DNA of 64,000 nucleotides from positions 744,001 through 808,000 of the forward strand of contig NZ_CP035806.1 of NCBI RefSeq assembly GCF_004208635.1. Reading direction: 5' to 3'. The notes under the pieces were generated by a model. The model did not search any database, was not told the origin of the DNA, and saw only the letters and a program-made list of their open reading frames with translations. A program made the translations under genes and the position numbers. Source of the DNA: Leucobacter triazinivorans. GTDB lineage: Bacteria; Actinomycetota; Actinomycetes; Actinomycetales; Microbacteriaceae. Positions 41,422 through 50,055 of the stretch are shown piece by piece (positions within the stretch are counted from its first letter, which is position 1; every line of letters starts with the position of its first letter).

Positions 41422-42467
41422 GCTGCGGCTCCGTCCGGCTTCAGCAGCACTTCGGCCGGAGCCTCCTTCACATCGAAGACGATGAAGCTCTGGCCGAGTT
41501 CTGAGCCGATGATCCGCACCCGGTAAGGCTTCCCGTCGCGGTCCAGCACGCAGCCGTTCGAATCTTCGACGGCGAAGATCGCGGGAGGCGGGACCACCGC
41601 GATCTCGATCGGGTTCTCTAGCGCGAACTTCGCTGAGACCGACGTCGCCGATTCGCCGAGCGCCGCGGTAAACGAGGGAGTGAGGGCGAGCGCTTGCAGC
41701 GCCGCCGCATCCGTCACCTCCCCGCTCTCGGAGACCTTCAGGCTCTCACCGTCGATGAGCAGCGAGCGCGCGCCCTCGATGAGGTCCGCCGGCAGGCGTG
41801 CGACTGCCGCGCTGGAGAGGGCGCCGGGAGTATCCGCAAGCGCGTCGCCCGGTGCAACGCTCGCCCCGATCGAGACAGTGCAGGTCTTGATCGGCGTGGA
41901 GGCGGCCGGAATCCAGAGGACCCTCTCGAGGGGAACGATCGGTTCGGCGAAGTCGGTGTCGCCTGCTCGGTGGATCAGATCCGAGACGGCTGCGATCGCG
42001 TCGGGCCACATCGTGCCGTCGGTCGCGACCTCGTAGCCGAGTCGCGCGAGTTCCTGCTGCAGCGCCGTGACATCGGCGCCGGATGCGCCGACCGGGATGT
42101 CGCGCCAGAGCGGGACCGACGTCGCGAGGCTCAGCACGGGCCGTCCATCGATTGAGAGCACCGACTCGCCCGAGGCGAGTTCCGATCCCGCGCTGCACAC
42201 GAAGCGGGTCGCCTTGCCCGCCATCGGCGCCTGGAGCACCCCATCGGCGCCCATCGAGAAACCGACCTCGACGGCGCGGGCGTCGTCGTACTCCCGCTGG
42301 ATGACAGGGACGGCGGTCACCGTTTCGGCGTCGCGCAGGGTCGAGGGCGTGCCGTGGGCGGAGGAGAGCAGGCCTGCGGTGATCGCCAGTGCAGTGGCGG
42401 CCCCCACCGCCGCTGCGACGAGCAGGGTGAGAGCCGAGAGCCCGAGACGTGGGAGTCGTCGCCTCAT
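41412..42467 (-). CDS. HlyD/MacA-like adaptor of cassette 2 with PG-binding-like domain
   Basis: A 351-residue membrane-anchored protein (TM about 10-35: SALTLLVAAAVGAATALAIT). Like the cassette 1 adaptor it has a PG_binding_1-like stretch (VGASGADVTALQQELARLGY) within a beta-rich extracytoplasmic region, but it is shorter and has no long coiled coil. It should link the ABC permease to the cell envelope or to the exported substrate. It lies 22 bp after the lipoprotein gene. Confidence 0.75.
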   Translation of the reverse strand: MRRRLPRLGLSALTLLVAAAVGAATALAITAGLLSSAHGTPSTLRDAETVTAVPVIQREYDDARAVEVGFSMGADGVLQAPMAGKATRFVCSAGSELASGESVLSIDGRPVLSLATSVPLWRDIPVGASGADVTALQQELARLGYEVATDGTMWPDAIAAVSDLIHRAGDTDFAEPIVPLERVLWIPAASTPIKTCTVSIGASVAPGDALADTPGALSSAAVARLPADLIEGARSLLIDGESLKVSESGEVTDAAALQALALTPSFTAALGESATSVSAKFALENPIEIAVVPPPAIFAVEDSNGCVLDRDGKPYRVRIIGSELGQSFIVFDVKEAPAEVLLKPDGAAACE

Positions 42468-42489
42468 CCGAAGATCGACCTCCTCCGGC

Positions 42490-43116
42490 TCACTCGAAGA
42501 GCCCCAGAGGATCGGTGGAGCACTCCACGAGATCGTTCCGGCCGTGCCCGCTGAGATACGGGAAGTCTTCCACGGCCTGGTTCTGATCGAAGTCGGTAGC
42601 CGAGTACGACGGGTCGACCGCCCCCTTCCTCACCAGGCACGCGGCCATGATGGTGGACTCGTCGAGATTCTCGGGATTCCGCTTCATCCAGTGGTAGAGG
42701 GCGTTGATGCCCCCCTCTCCCGATTCCTTGGAGCACTGCTCCACCTGGGCGACACCCTCATCGTCGTTCGATCCCTTGGGAGAGTTGAAGGTGAAACCCC
42801 CGTCGTCGCCGAAGTCGATGTCGTAGTGCCCATATGCCGAGAGGCACTCGGTGAAACGGTCGAGCGTCTCAGCATACTCCTGGTCGGTGACCTTCCCGTC
42901 CGAGAGCACCTGGCGCTCGAAGTCCGACCCCGCGCGCTCATACATGCTCGAGAACGTCGACGCCCACGGGCCGTCGAACTCGGGGGCGCTTCCCGAGGCC
43001 GCGCTCGGGCCCGTTCCCGCGGCGGAGGCGGAGCCTCCGGGATCCACCCCCGAGCACCCGGAGAGGAACAGAACAGCACCGCACACCGCGACCAGCGCGA
43101 TCCGCACATGCGTCAC
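42490..43116 (-). CDS. Acidic lipoprotein of cassette 2
   Basis: A 208-residue lipoprotein (lipobox LSGC, Cys21). The mature part is acidic and has four further Cys in short motifs (TECLSAYG, VEQCSKES, AACLVRKG, VECSTDP). TECLSAYGHYD resembles AECMSGEGFEY in the cassette 1 lipoprotein, which suggests common ancestry. An acidic membrane-anchored protein next to a cationic secreted peptide could bind or neutralise it, as an immunity or chaperone protein (inference). It begins 15 bp after the peptide gene. Confidence 0.7.
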   Translation of the reverse strand: MTHVRIALVAVCGAVLFLSGCSGVDPGGSASAAGTGPSAASGSAPEFDGPWASTFSSMYERAGSDFERQVLSDGKVTDQEYAETLDRFTECLSAYGHYDIDFGDDGGFTFNSPKGSNDDEGVAQVEQCSKESGEGGINALYHWMKRNPENLDESTIMAACLVRKGAVDPSYSATDFDQNQAVEDFPYLSGHGRNDLVECSTDPLGLFE

Positions 43117-43131
43117 CGCTGCCCCCTCGCT

Positions 43132-43404
43132 CTAGCGCGCCTGAGAGCCGTAATTCTTGACGCCGGGGGAGCAGAACGGCTGGTACGAGGTGCTCCTCTT
43201 CACAACCCAGGCTGCGTAGCTCGTACCGAAGGAGCCGCTGTTCCAGTGGCGGGCCTGGTTGCAGCGCTGGTTCGTCGCACTGTAGGTGTATGCCGTCGCG
43301 CACCCGGCGGCCTCAGCCGGTGCGGCGTCGGAGAGAGTGAACCCGACGACCGCAGTCGACGCGATGGCGATCGCTCCCAGCAATGCACCAATTCGCTTGT
43401 TCAT
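43132..43404 (-). CDS. Small secreted cationic Cys-containing peptide
   Basis: A 90-residue pre-peptide. Residues 1-32 are a clear Sec signal (MNKRIGALLGAIAIASTAVV, cleavage after APAEA). The mature 58 residues have three Cys (35, 48, 78), six Lys/Arg, no Asp or Glu, and many Tyr/Ser/Asn/Trp (for example NQARHWNSGSFGTSY). I do not recognise the family; it lacks lactococcin-972 hallmarks. It has the best ribosome site in the operon (AAAGGAG) and is the first gene, followed by a lipoprotein and a MacAB-like transporter. A bacteriocin-like or signalling role is inferred from size, charge and context. Confidence 0.75.
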   Translation of the reverse strand: MNKRIGALLGAIAIASTAVVGFTLSDAAPAEAAGCATAYTYSATNQRCNQARHWNSGSFGTSYAAWVVKRSTSYQPFCSPGVKNYGSQAR

Positions 43405-43429
43405 GATAATCTCCTTTGATTTTTTGTGT

Positions 43430-43452
43430 AATCATGCCTGATTGCCATGATT
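43430..43452 (-). promoter_or_regulatory. Inverted repeat in peptide-operon leader
   Basis: AATCATG-CCTGATTGC-CATGATT, perfect 7-bp arms, 26 bp upstream of the peptide start, plus the palindrome ATTCATGAAT at 43456-43465. They could be an operator or a leader hairpin. Confidence 0.4.
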
Positions 43453-43481
43453 TTTATTCATGAATCAGCAAAGCGATCTTC

Positions 43482-43510
43482 ATGCTATCCATACCGATAT
43501 CGAACTGCAA
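43482..43510 (-). promoter_or_regulatory. Predicted promoter of peptide operon
   Basis: On the minus strand TTGCAG (43510-43505) and TAGCAT (43487-43482) with a 17-bp spacer, in a markedly AT-rich 150-bp region unlike the rest of the window. The gap 43405-43725 holds no gene. Confidence 0.45.
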
Positions 43511-43674
43511 GCTGATAGTTATCTCATTCAATGATCACTGAATACATCAGAGACGCCATGAATTAGCACATGAAATCGACAGCGCAAGACGCCGCATCGT
43601 CACGGCCACAAGACAGCGTTGCCTCCGGAAGAGCGGCGCCCTCGCTCAGCAGCGAGAGGCGGGCTCACACGCAG

Positions 43675-43704
43675 AAGGGGCGGGATCCGTGGACCCCGCC
43701 CCTT
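43675..43704 (-). terminator. Terminator-like hairpin after small membrane protein gene
   Basis: Perfect 10-bp arms AAGGGGCGGG (43675-43684) and CCCGCCCCTT (43695-43704), 21 bp past the stop at 43726. No U-tract. Confidence 0.5.
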
Positions 43705-43725
43705 TCCTGCTGCTGCTTCGCCGAC

Positions 43726-44079
43726 TCAGCGCCAGAGCACCGCCAGCACCACGTTGAGCAGCGAGAGACCGGCGATGGCGCCGAGCACGCCGCCCGAGAC
43801 GCTCTCCTTCTTGCGATTGACGAGGATGACCACGATCATCGCGATGAGCACGAGCGTCTTGACACCGATCTTCGCGTTGTTCGGCTCGCCGCCCAGCATG
43901 TAGATCGATGCGACCAGCAGAAGCCCCGTTGCGAACAGCAACGACGCGCCGTGCAGGATCCCCGGCGTGATGCGAGCCTTGGCCTCCTTCACGGCGGGCA
44001 GCTGCGCCAGCGTGCTGCCGAAGACCGCACCGAAGCCGACGAGGTGCAGAACGACCAGAATCCCCTTGACGATTTCCAT
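43726..44079 (-). CDS. Small four-helix membrane protein
   Basis: A 117-residue protein with four predicted helices (IVKGILVVLHLVGFGAVFGS; GILHGASLLFATGLLLVASI; VLIAMIVVILVN; LGAIAGLSLLNVVLAVLW). No family name is certain; it resembles small actinobacterial integral membrane proteins encoded next to purH. It follows purH by 26 bp on the same strand and probably belongs to that transcript. Function unknown. Confidence 0.7.
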   Translation of the reverse strand: MEIVKGILVVLHLVGFGAVFGSTLAQLPAVKEAKARITPGILHGASLLFATGLLLVASIYMLGGEPNNAKIGVKTLVLIAMIVVILVNRKKESVSGGVLGAIAGLSLLNVVLAVLWR

Positions 44080-44105
44080 ATTCCCTCTCTTTCACGCCTC
44101 CACGA

Positions 44106-45764
44106 TCAGTGGAAGAAGTGCCGTTCGCCGGTGAAGTACATCGTGACGCCGGCCGCCTCCGCTGCCGCGATCACTTCCGCGTCGCGCACGGAGCCGCCGG
44201 GCTGCACGACCGCGCGCACCCCCGCGTCGAGCAGCACCTGCAGGCCGTCGGCGAAGGGGAAGAACGCGTCCGACGCCGCGACGGCGCCCGACGCGCGATC
44301 TCCGGCGCGCTCGACGGCGAGGCGGCAGGAATCGACCCGATTGACCTGCCCCATGCCCACTCCGACCGAGGCGCCCCCCGCGGCCAGCAGGATGGCGTTC
44401 GACTTCACGGCCCGGCAGGCGCGCCAGGCGAACTCGAGCTCGGCGAGCGTCTCGGGATCGGCGGGGGCTCCGGTGGCGAGCTCCCAGTCCGACGCCGGCG
44501 CGAACGAGCGATCGGCGTCCTGCAGCAGGAAGCCGCCAGACACCTGCCGCAGTTCGACGGGATTCGGCGCGAAGTCGGCCGGCAGGACCAGCAGTCGCAG
44601 GTTCTTCTTCTGCGTGAGGATGGCGAGCGCCTCCGGCTCGAAGCCGGGCGCCACGATCACCTCGGTGAAGATGCCGGAGACGGTCTCGGCCATCTGAGCG
44701 GTGACCTCGCGGTTCGCAGCGATCACGCCCCCGAACGCCGACATCGGGTCGCAGGCGTGGGCGAGGGCGTGGGCTGCCGCGATCGGGTCATCGGCGTCGG
44801 CAGGGGCGACGGCGATGCCGCAGGGGTTGGCGTGCTTGATGATCGCCACGGCGGGGCGCTCATGGTCGAACGCCGCGCGCAGCGCGGCGTCGGCGTCGAC
44901 GTAGTTGTTGTACGACATCTCCTTCCCGTGCAGCTGGGTCGCCTGGGCGATGCCGGCCCCCTCGTTCTCGGTGAAGAGCGCCGCGCGCTGGTGGCTGTTC
45001 TCGCCGTAGCGCAGCACGGCGTCGCGCAGGCCGAAGATCTCGTACCCCACGTATCCTTCAGCGCTCTCGAAGATGCTGTCGATCGAGGGCTCGCCCTCCG
45101 GGGTCTCGTCGTCCGGTGCGTCGCCCCAGCCGCGATCCTCCTGGTCCAGGAACCAGTTCGCCACCGCGGCGTCGTACTGCGCGGTGTGCACGAACGCCTC
45201 GGTCGCGAGCGCGCGGCGCTGGGCCAGGCTCGTGCCGCCGGCGCGCACGGCCGCGATCACCTCGTCGTAGCGCTGCGGCGAGACCACGATGGCGGCGTTG
45301 GCGTGGTTCTTCGCCGTGGCCCGCACCATGGCGGGGCCGCCGATGTCGACGTTCTCGATGACGTCGGCGGCCGGCTTGCCCGAGGCCACGGTCTGCTCGA
45401 AGGGGTAGAGGTTGACGACGACGAGCTCGAACGCGGTGAAGCCGAGCTGCTCGAGCTGGGCGCGATGATCGGCGAGGCGCAGGTCTGCGAGCAGCCCCGA
45501 GTGCACCGCGGGGTGCAGCGTCTTCACCCGACCGTCGAGCGCCTCGGCGAATCCGGTGACCTCTGAGACATCGGTGACGGCGTGGCCGGCCTCCCGGATG
45601 CTCGCGGCAGTGGAGCCCGTCGACACGATCTCGACTCCCGACTCGGCGAGGGCCGCCGCGAGGTCGAGCAGACGGGTCTTGTCGCTCACCGAGATGAGCG
45701 CCCGCCGCACCGGGACGACGTCGCGGTGCTCGTACAGGCTGGGGTCGTGGCTCTGGACTGCCAT
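44106..45764 (-). CDS. purH: Bifunctional AICAR formyltransferase/IMP cyclohydrolase
   Basis: A 552-residue enzyme for the last two steps of IMP synthesis. The N-terminal IMP cyclohydrolase (MGS-like) domain has [20 protein letters not shown] and [14 protein letters not shown]; the C-terminal transformylase has [39 protein letters not shown] (catalytic Lys-His) and [12 protein letters not shown]. Length and domain order are standard. It follows purN; the 103-bp gap carries a half copy of the dispersed repeat. Confidence 0.97.
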   Translation of the reverse strand: MAVQSHDPSLYEHRDVVPVRRALISVSDKTRLLDLAAALAESGVEIVSTGSTAASIREAGHAVTDVSEVTGFAEALDGRVKTLHPAVHSGLLADLRLADHRAQLEQLGFTAFELVVVNLYPFEQTVASGKPAADVIENVDIGGPAMVRATAKNHANAAIVVSPQRYDEVIAAVRAGGTSLAQRRALATEAFVHTAQYDAAVANWFLDQEDRGWGDAPDDETPEGEPSIDSIFESAEGYVGYEIFGLRDAVLRYGENSHQRAALFTENEGAGIAQATQLHGKEMSYNNYVDADAALRAAFDHERPAVAIIKHANPCGIAVAPADADDPIAAAHALAHACDPMSAFGGVIAANREVTAQMAETVSGIFTEVIVAPGFEPEALAILTQKKNLRLLVLPADFAPNPVELRQVSGGFLLQDADRSFAPASDWELATGAPADPETLAELEFAWRACRAVKSNAILLAAGGASVGVGMGQVNRVDSCRLAVERAGDRASGAVAASDAFFPFADGLQVLLDAGVRAVVQPGGSVRDAEVIAAAEAAGVTMYFTGERHFFH

Positions 45765-45823
45765 CGGGCTCCTTCGTGGGGGGTCGTTCTGCGCGGAGTC
45801 GCAGAGTCTGTTCGGTTCGGTTC

Positions 45824-45859
45824 TGGATCCTGCGACTCGCTCCGCTCGCGCAGGATGAC
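45824..45859. repeat. Half copy of dispersed palindromic repeat inside the purN-purH transcript
   Basis: The right half only (TGGATCCTGCGACTCGCTCC onward to AGGATGAC). It matches 24323-24358 exactly over 36 bp. It lies between purN and purH, so it would be transcribed with them. Confidence 0.9.
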
Positions 45860-45867
45860 GGGATGGG

Positions 45868-46479
45868 TCAGCGAGATGCTAGGCCGGCGAGATCCAGCTC
45901 GCCGAGCGCGATCTCGCGCACGGTCTCCACGAGCAGCGGGCGTTCGAGGCGCTTGATGCGCTCGTGCAGTTCTTCCTCGGAATCGTGCTCGCGCACCTCC
46001 ACCGCGGCCTGCCGCAGCACCGGCCCCGTGTCCACCCCCTCGTCGATGATGTGCACCGTGACGCCCGTCTCGGTCGCACCGGCGGCCAGCGCGTCGCGCA
46101 CGGCGTGCGCGCCGGGGTAGAGCGGCAGCAGCGCAGGGTGGGTGTTGATGAGGTGCGGCGAGAACTCCCGCACGAACCCCGCGGGCAGGATGCGCATGAG
46201 GCCCGCGCTCACCACGAGACCCGGCTCGGGGCCGGTCCCGACTCCGTGCTCCTGGATAGCCGCGGCGAGCACCTGTCCCCACTCCTCACGGGAGTCGGAG
46301 TCGCCGGGGCGCACGACGAAGGTCGGCACGCCCGCCGCCTCGGCGTGCGCCAGCCCCGGGGCATCGGTGTCGGACCCGACGCAGACGATGCGCGCCGGGA
46401 ACTGCGGATCCGCGGCAGCGTCGAGCAGCGCTTTCAGGTTGCTGCCGCCGCCGGAGATCAGAACCGCAAGTTTCAGCAC
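45868..46479 (-). CDS. purN: Phosphoribosylglycinamide formyltransferase
   Basis: A 203-residue GAR transformylase (10-formyl-THF dependent) of purine synthesis. [18 protein letters not shown] is the phosphate-binding start; [21 protein letters not shown] holds the catalytic Asn-His; [19 protein letters not shown] holds the catalytic Asp region. The start is GTG 46479 after GGGGGAG. It is upstream of purH as in other actinobacteria, though the usual direct neighbour (polytopic protein) is displaced by the thiamine operon here. Confidence 0.96.
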   Translation of the reverse strand: MLKLAVLISGGGSNLKALLDAAADPQFPARIVCVGSDTDAPGLAHAEAAGVPTFVVRPGDSDSREEWGQVLAAAIQEHGVGTGPEPGLVVSAGLMRILPAGFVREFSPHLINTHPALLPLYPGAHAVRDALAAGATETGVTVHIIDEGVDTGPVLRQAAVEVREHDSEEELHERIKRLERPLLVETVREIALGELDLAGLASR

Positions 46480-46508
46480 TCCCCCAGTCTACCGTTCCGG
46501 AGCGCGGG

Positions 46509-46597
46509 CTCAGGCGCAGTGCCGGGTTCGGGCTCAGGCGCACTGCCGCGCGGGGCCTCAGGCGCAGGTCCGAGTCCAGCCTCAGGCGCAGTGCAGC
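46509..46597. repeat. 24-bp tandem repeat (3.7 units) between kinase and purN
   Basis: Units at 46509-46532, 46533-46556 and 46557-46580 start CTCAGGCGCAG/C; a fourth partial unit (46581-46597) forms the last codons of the kinase gene. The repeat therefore seems to have grown from the 3' end of that gene. Confidence 0.85.
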
Positions 46598-47124
46598 ACT
46601 TCATCGGCGAGCAACCACGGCTGATGCTCGCCGAAGAGACGGTCCTCCTGCGCCGCCCAGCGCTCCCAGTGCGGGGCGTAGGTCTCCCCGTCCCGCGAGA
46701 GCGCGCGGGATCGCCGCACCTCGACCGGGCACTCGATCCAGACGCTCCGCACGATCGCGCCCCGCCCCGGCCCCGCCGCGCGATCGGCCCACCGTCGCGC
46801 GGCGGCCAGGTTGCGCGCGGTGACGGCCCCGCAGCCCTCCACGAGCAACGGGCGATCCGTCGTCACGGCCACCCGATCGGCGAACGCCTCGGCCGCCCAG
46901 TCGTAGCGCCGGTACGCGCCGGAGTCGAGGGCCTCGGCGAGGGCGCGGGATCCCGCGGCGAGTCCGTCCCATCCCGGGTACAGATCCTCGACGCGCAAGA
47001 GCTGCGGCTCGCGTCCGATCTCGCGCAGCCGATTGGCGATCCGCGCGGCAAGATCGGTCTTGCCCGCGCCGGAGCGGCCGTCGATCAGCATCGCGTCGAG
47101 GACTTCGAGGTCGTACCCAGGCAT
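46582..47124 (-). CDS. P-loop kinase (uridine-kinase-like)
   Basis: A 180-residue P-loop NTPase. Walker A is DGRSGAGKTDLAAR; RVEDLYPGWDGLAAGS and YDWAAEAFADRV follow the uridine-kinase-like pattern; SVWIECPVEVRRSRALSRDG is the lid region. The substrate is unknown. Its ATG overlaps the stop of the thiamine-type permease (TGATG), so it is cotranscribed with the TPP-regulated importer; a role in phosphorylating the imported compound is possible (inference). It takes the place where an ABC ATPase would be expected. Confidence 0.75.
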   Translation of the reverse strand: MPGYDLEVLDAMLIDGRSGAGKTDLAARIANRLREIGREPQLLRVEDLYPGWDGLAAGSRALAEALDSGAYRRYDWAAEAFADRVAVTTDRPLLVEGCGAVTARNLAAARRWADRAAGPGRGAIVRSVWIECPVEVRRSRALSRDGETYAPHWERWAAQEDRLFGEHQPWLLADEVLHCA

Positions 47125-48794
47125 CAGAACTCAACCTTACCGTCGACGCGCAGCCGCTCGGCAAGCAGCATGACCGCAGCGGTGATCACCGCGAGCACCA
47201 CCGCTCCGGCCAGGCCGGCTCCGTAGCTGCCCGGAGCCTGATGCCCGATCAGCTCGGCCACCACCACGGGGAGGGTCTGCGCGCCGGGGCGCACGAGGAA
47301 CGAGGTGGCACCGAACTCCCCGAGCGACACGGCGAACGCGAAGCCCAGCGCCAGCCCGGCCGATCGGCCGAGCATGGGCAGGTCGATCGTGCGCAGCACC
47401 GCGAACGGCCTCGCCCCGAGCACCCCCGCGGCGAAGCGCAACTGCGGGTCGATGCCGCGCAGCACGGGCAGCAGCGTGCGCACCACGAGCGGCAGCGATA
47501 CGAGCGCCTGCGCGATCGGGATCAGCACGACCGAGGTGCGCAGATCGAATCCGATGCCGAGCGGACGGTGCATGGTGAGCAGCAGCCCGAATCCGAGGGT
47601 GACCGCCGATACCCCGAGCGGCAGCATCACGAGGCCGTCGAAGACCGCGAGGCTCCGCCTGAGGGTCGCGGACGCCGGCCGCCGCGAGAGCACGAGTGCG
47701 ATGAGGATCCCGAGCACCATCGCGATCGCCGCCGCGGCGACCGCCAGGCGGAACGACAGCCCGATGGCTTCGAGCACGGAGCCGTCGAGGGGCCACTCCT
47801 CCGGCGGCCGCACGAGGGCGGCGTAGTTGGCGAGCGACCACGCGCCGTCGCGATCGCGCAGGGACCGTGCGATGAGGGCGAGTACGGGGGCCGCGTGCAG
47901 CAGCAGCGTCGTCGCCCCGAACACGAGCAGCACGGGGAGGTCTCCGCGCCCCGGCCGAGCGGCGCGATCGGTCTCCTCGCGCAGCTCGACCGCGCGCTCC
48001 CCCGATCGGCGCAGTCGCGCCGAGACGACGAGACTCGCGCCGACAATGGCGAACTGCGCGAGCGAGAGCACGGCAGCGCTGCGCAGGTCGAGGAACTGCA
48101 CTGTGAGCCGGTAGATCTCCGTCTCGACGTTGGAGAACTCGCGGCCGCCGAGGATGAGCACGATCCCGAACGAGGTCGAGCTAAAGAGGAACACCAGCGA
48201 CGCAGCGGAGGCGATCGCCGGTGTCAGCGCGGGCAGCGTCGCGGTGACCCAGGCGCGCACCCGGCCCGCGCCGAGCACGCGGGCGGCGAGCTCCGAACTG
48301 CGGTCGAGCCTGGCCCAGAAACTGCCGACCGTCCGCGCGACGACGGTCACGTTGAAGAACGCGAGCGCGGCGACGATGACGGTCATGCTGCGCTCCAGCC
48401 CCAGCGGCGCGAGCGGTCCGCCGGGCCCGAGCAGCGCGGAGAAAGCGACCCCCACCACCACGGTCGGCAGCACGAACGGCACGGTCAGCAGCCCGCGCAG
48501 CGCGGTCCTGCCCGGAAAATCGAGCCGGTAGAGCACGTAGGCGGCCGGAAGACCGAGCGCGATGGAGAGCAGCGTCGCAAGGCCCGCCTGGGCCAGCGTC
48601 TGTCCGATGACCCGCCAGGTGCGCGGGGCAGCGAAGACTTCGGGGATCCCGCTCGGATCGAAGCGCCCGTCGTCGACGAATCCCGTGGCAACGAGCGACG
48701 CGACCGGCCACAGGAAGAAGACGGCGAGGAACGCGAGCGGGATCGCCGCGGCCAGGGTCCAGGCGGCGACGCCCCACGCGCTCCCGCGGTGCAC
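47124..48794 (-). CDS. ABC importer permease, fused two-domain (ThiP/FbpB type)
   Basis: A 556-residue permease with two BPD_transp_1 domains (about 12 helices). Each half has the EAA loop (GAGRVRAWVTATLPALTPAI in the first; GARPFAVLRTIDLPMLGRS in the second). Fused permeases of this type serve Fe3+ or thiamine importers. The TPP riboswitch upstream of the operon points to thiamine or a precursor. GTG 48794 directly follows the TAG of the binding-protein gene. No ATP-binding subunit is encoded in the operon, so an ATPase from elsewhere must serve it. Confidence 0.88.
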   Translation of the reverse strand: MHRGSAWGVAAWTLAAAIPLAFLAVFFLWPVASLVATGFVDDGRFDPSGIPEVFAAPRTWRVIGQTLAQAGLATLLSIALGLPAAYVLYRLDFPGRTALRGLLTVPFVLPTVVVGVAFSALLGPGGPLAPLGLERSMTVIVAALAFFNVTVVARTVGSFWARLDRSSELAARVLGAGRVRAWVTATLPALTPAIASAASLVFLFSSTSFGIVLILGGREFSNVETEIYRLTVQFLDLRSAAVLSLAQFAIVGASLVVSARLRRSGERAVELREETDRAARPGRGDLPVLLVFGATTLLLHAAPVLALIARSLRDRDGAWSLANYAALVRPPEEWPLDGSVLEAIGLSFRLAVAAAAIAMVLGILIALVLSRRPASATLRRSLAVFDGLVMLPLGVSAVTLGFGLLLTMHRPLGIGFDLRTSVVLIPIAQALVSLPLVVRTLLPVLRGIDPQLRFAAGVLGARPFAVLRTIDLPMLGRSAGLALGFAFAVSLGEFGATSFLVRPGAQTLPVVVAELIGHQAPGSYGAGLAGAVVLAVITAAVMLLAERLRVDGKVEF

Positions 48795-49946
48795 CTAGAG
48801 CCCGATCTGCTCGCTCAGGGTCTTCAGCCAGCCCTCGCGGCCGCGCTCGATGTCCGCTGCGGGCAGGTCGTGGGTCTGGTCGGGCCCGGGCTCGGGGGCG
48901 AAGCGCGCCCAGGCCTCCGGCATTTCGATCGAGTCGTCGACGGGCGTCATGTACATAGCGTCGGGGATCGTCTGCTGGAACTCGGACGAGACGAGGTAGT
49001 CGACCACCGCCCTCGCACCCGCCTCGTTGGCCGCGCCGGCGAGCACACCCGCGTACTCGACCTGGCGCGTGCAGGTGTCGAGCAGCGCCTTCGTCGACGA
49101 CGCGGACCCGTCCTCGGACACGGTGAACGCCGGGGAGGACGCGTACGAGAGCACGATCGGCCGGGTGCCGCCCTCTCCGCCCTGGGTGAACTGGCCATAG
49201 TAGGCATCGCTCCACCCCTGCTCGATCCGCGCGCCGTTGTCCGCGAGACGCGACCAGTAGTCGGCGAACCCGTCCTCGCCGAACTCCGCGACCGTGCCGA
49301 CGAGGAACGAGGCCCCGGTCGACGAGGCGGTCGGATCCAGCAGCACGGTCAGGTCACGGTACGCGGGATCTGCGAGATCCTCGTAGCTCCGGGGCTCGGC
49401 GACGCCCTCGGCGGCGAACCAGTCGCTGTCGACGTTGATGCAGACCGCCCCGAGATCGACCGGCACGAGTGCGAACGGCGTCTCGCCTGCGCCGCCCGCG
49501 TCAGCGGAGGCCTCCGCCTCCGCCTCGGGATCGAGGATCGCGTAGTCGTTCCCGCTCTCGGGGAAGCCGACGGGACGGTGCGGCACGACGACGTCGTTCT
49601 CGACGATGCGCGACGCGAAGATGGTGTCGACGCCGAAGAAGGCGTCGGCGATGGGCGCCCCCTTCGTGAGCACGAGCGTGTTGGTCAGCTCGCCGCCGTC
49701 TCCCGCCGAGACCACTTCGACCTCGTAGCCCGTCGCCTCGCTCGCGGCCTCCGCGAACGCCTCGTTGGGAAACGAGTCGTGCACGGCGAGGGTGACGGTG
49801 CCGGCGGCGTCCCCGCCGGCCTGGCCGGGCCCGTCGGACGGTGTCGCCGCGCAGCCCGCGAGTGCGAGCCCCCCTGCGACGGCGAGCGCGACGGCCGGCG
49901 GCGCCGCCCGGTATCCGAGACTCTTCGAGAAGCGTGCAGACGTCAT
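48795..49946 (-). CDS. thiB: Thiamine-type ABC substrate-binding lipoprotein
   Basis: A 383-residue binding protein with lipobox LAGC near residue 32. The mature part matches ThiB/TbpA: TVTLAVHDSFPNEAFAEAAS, TNTLVLTKGAPIADAFFGVDTI, VVPHRPVGFPESGNDYAILD, and the C-terminal VVDYLVSSEFQQTIPDAMYMTPVDD. It would capture thiamine at the cell surface. It is the first gene after the TPP riboswitch (49957-50041), so thiamine pyrophosphate should repress it. ATG 49946 is preceded by GGAAGGAAG, which lies just at the 3' edge of the riboswitch. Confidence 0.9.
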   Translation of the reverse strand: MTSARFSKSLGYRAAPPAVALAVAGGLALAGCAATPSDGPGQAGGDAAGTVTLAVHDSFPNEAFAEAASEATGYEVEVVSAGDGGELTNTLVLTKGAPIADAFFGVDTIFASRIVENDVVVPHRPVGFPESGNDYAILDPEAEAEASADAGGAGETPFALVPVDLGAVCINVDSDWFAAEGVAEPRSYEDLADPAYRDLTVLLDPTASSTGASFLVGTVAEFGEDGFADYWSRLADNGARIEQGWSDAYYGQFTQGGEGGTRPIVLSYASSPAFTVSEDGSASSTKALLDTCTRQVEYAGVLAGAANEAGARAVVDYLVSSEFQQTIPDAMYMTPVDDSIEMPEAWARFAPEPGPDQTHDLPAADIERGREGWLKTLSEQIGL

Positions 49947-49956
49947 CGAGGCTTCC

Positions 49957-50041
49957 TTCCTCCGCTGGCATGAACCAGATCAGGTTGAACGGTCGGAGCT
50001 CGCGTGCTCCCTCTCAGCCCGCCGCGTGCGGACTCCCGTGG
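49957..50041 (-). promoter_or_regulatory. TPP riboswitch (THI element)
   Basis: Read on the minus strand: ACGGGAGTCCGC ... GGGCTGAGAGGGA ... ACCGTTCAACCTGATCTGG, then TTCATGCCAGCGGAGGAA. These are the conserved CTGAGA, AACCTGATCTGG and GCCAGCGGAGG segments of the TPP aptamer in the right order. The RBS of the thiamine binding-protein gene overlaps its 3' end, so translational control is likely. Confidence 0.96.
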
Positions 50042-50055
50042 ATTGCCCCTCCAGA

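Noticed and set aside
43132..43404. Lactococcin-972-family bacteriocin
   Set aside because: Size and signal peptide would fit, but the Trp/Gly/Tyr pattern of that family is missing and the mature peptide has three Cys. The permease also differs from the usual lcn972 partner.
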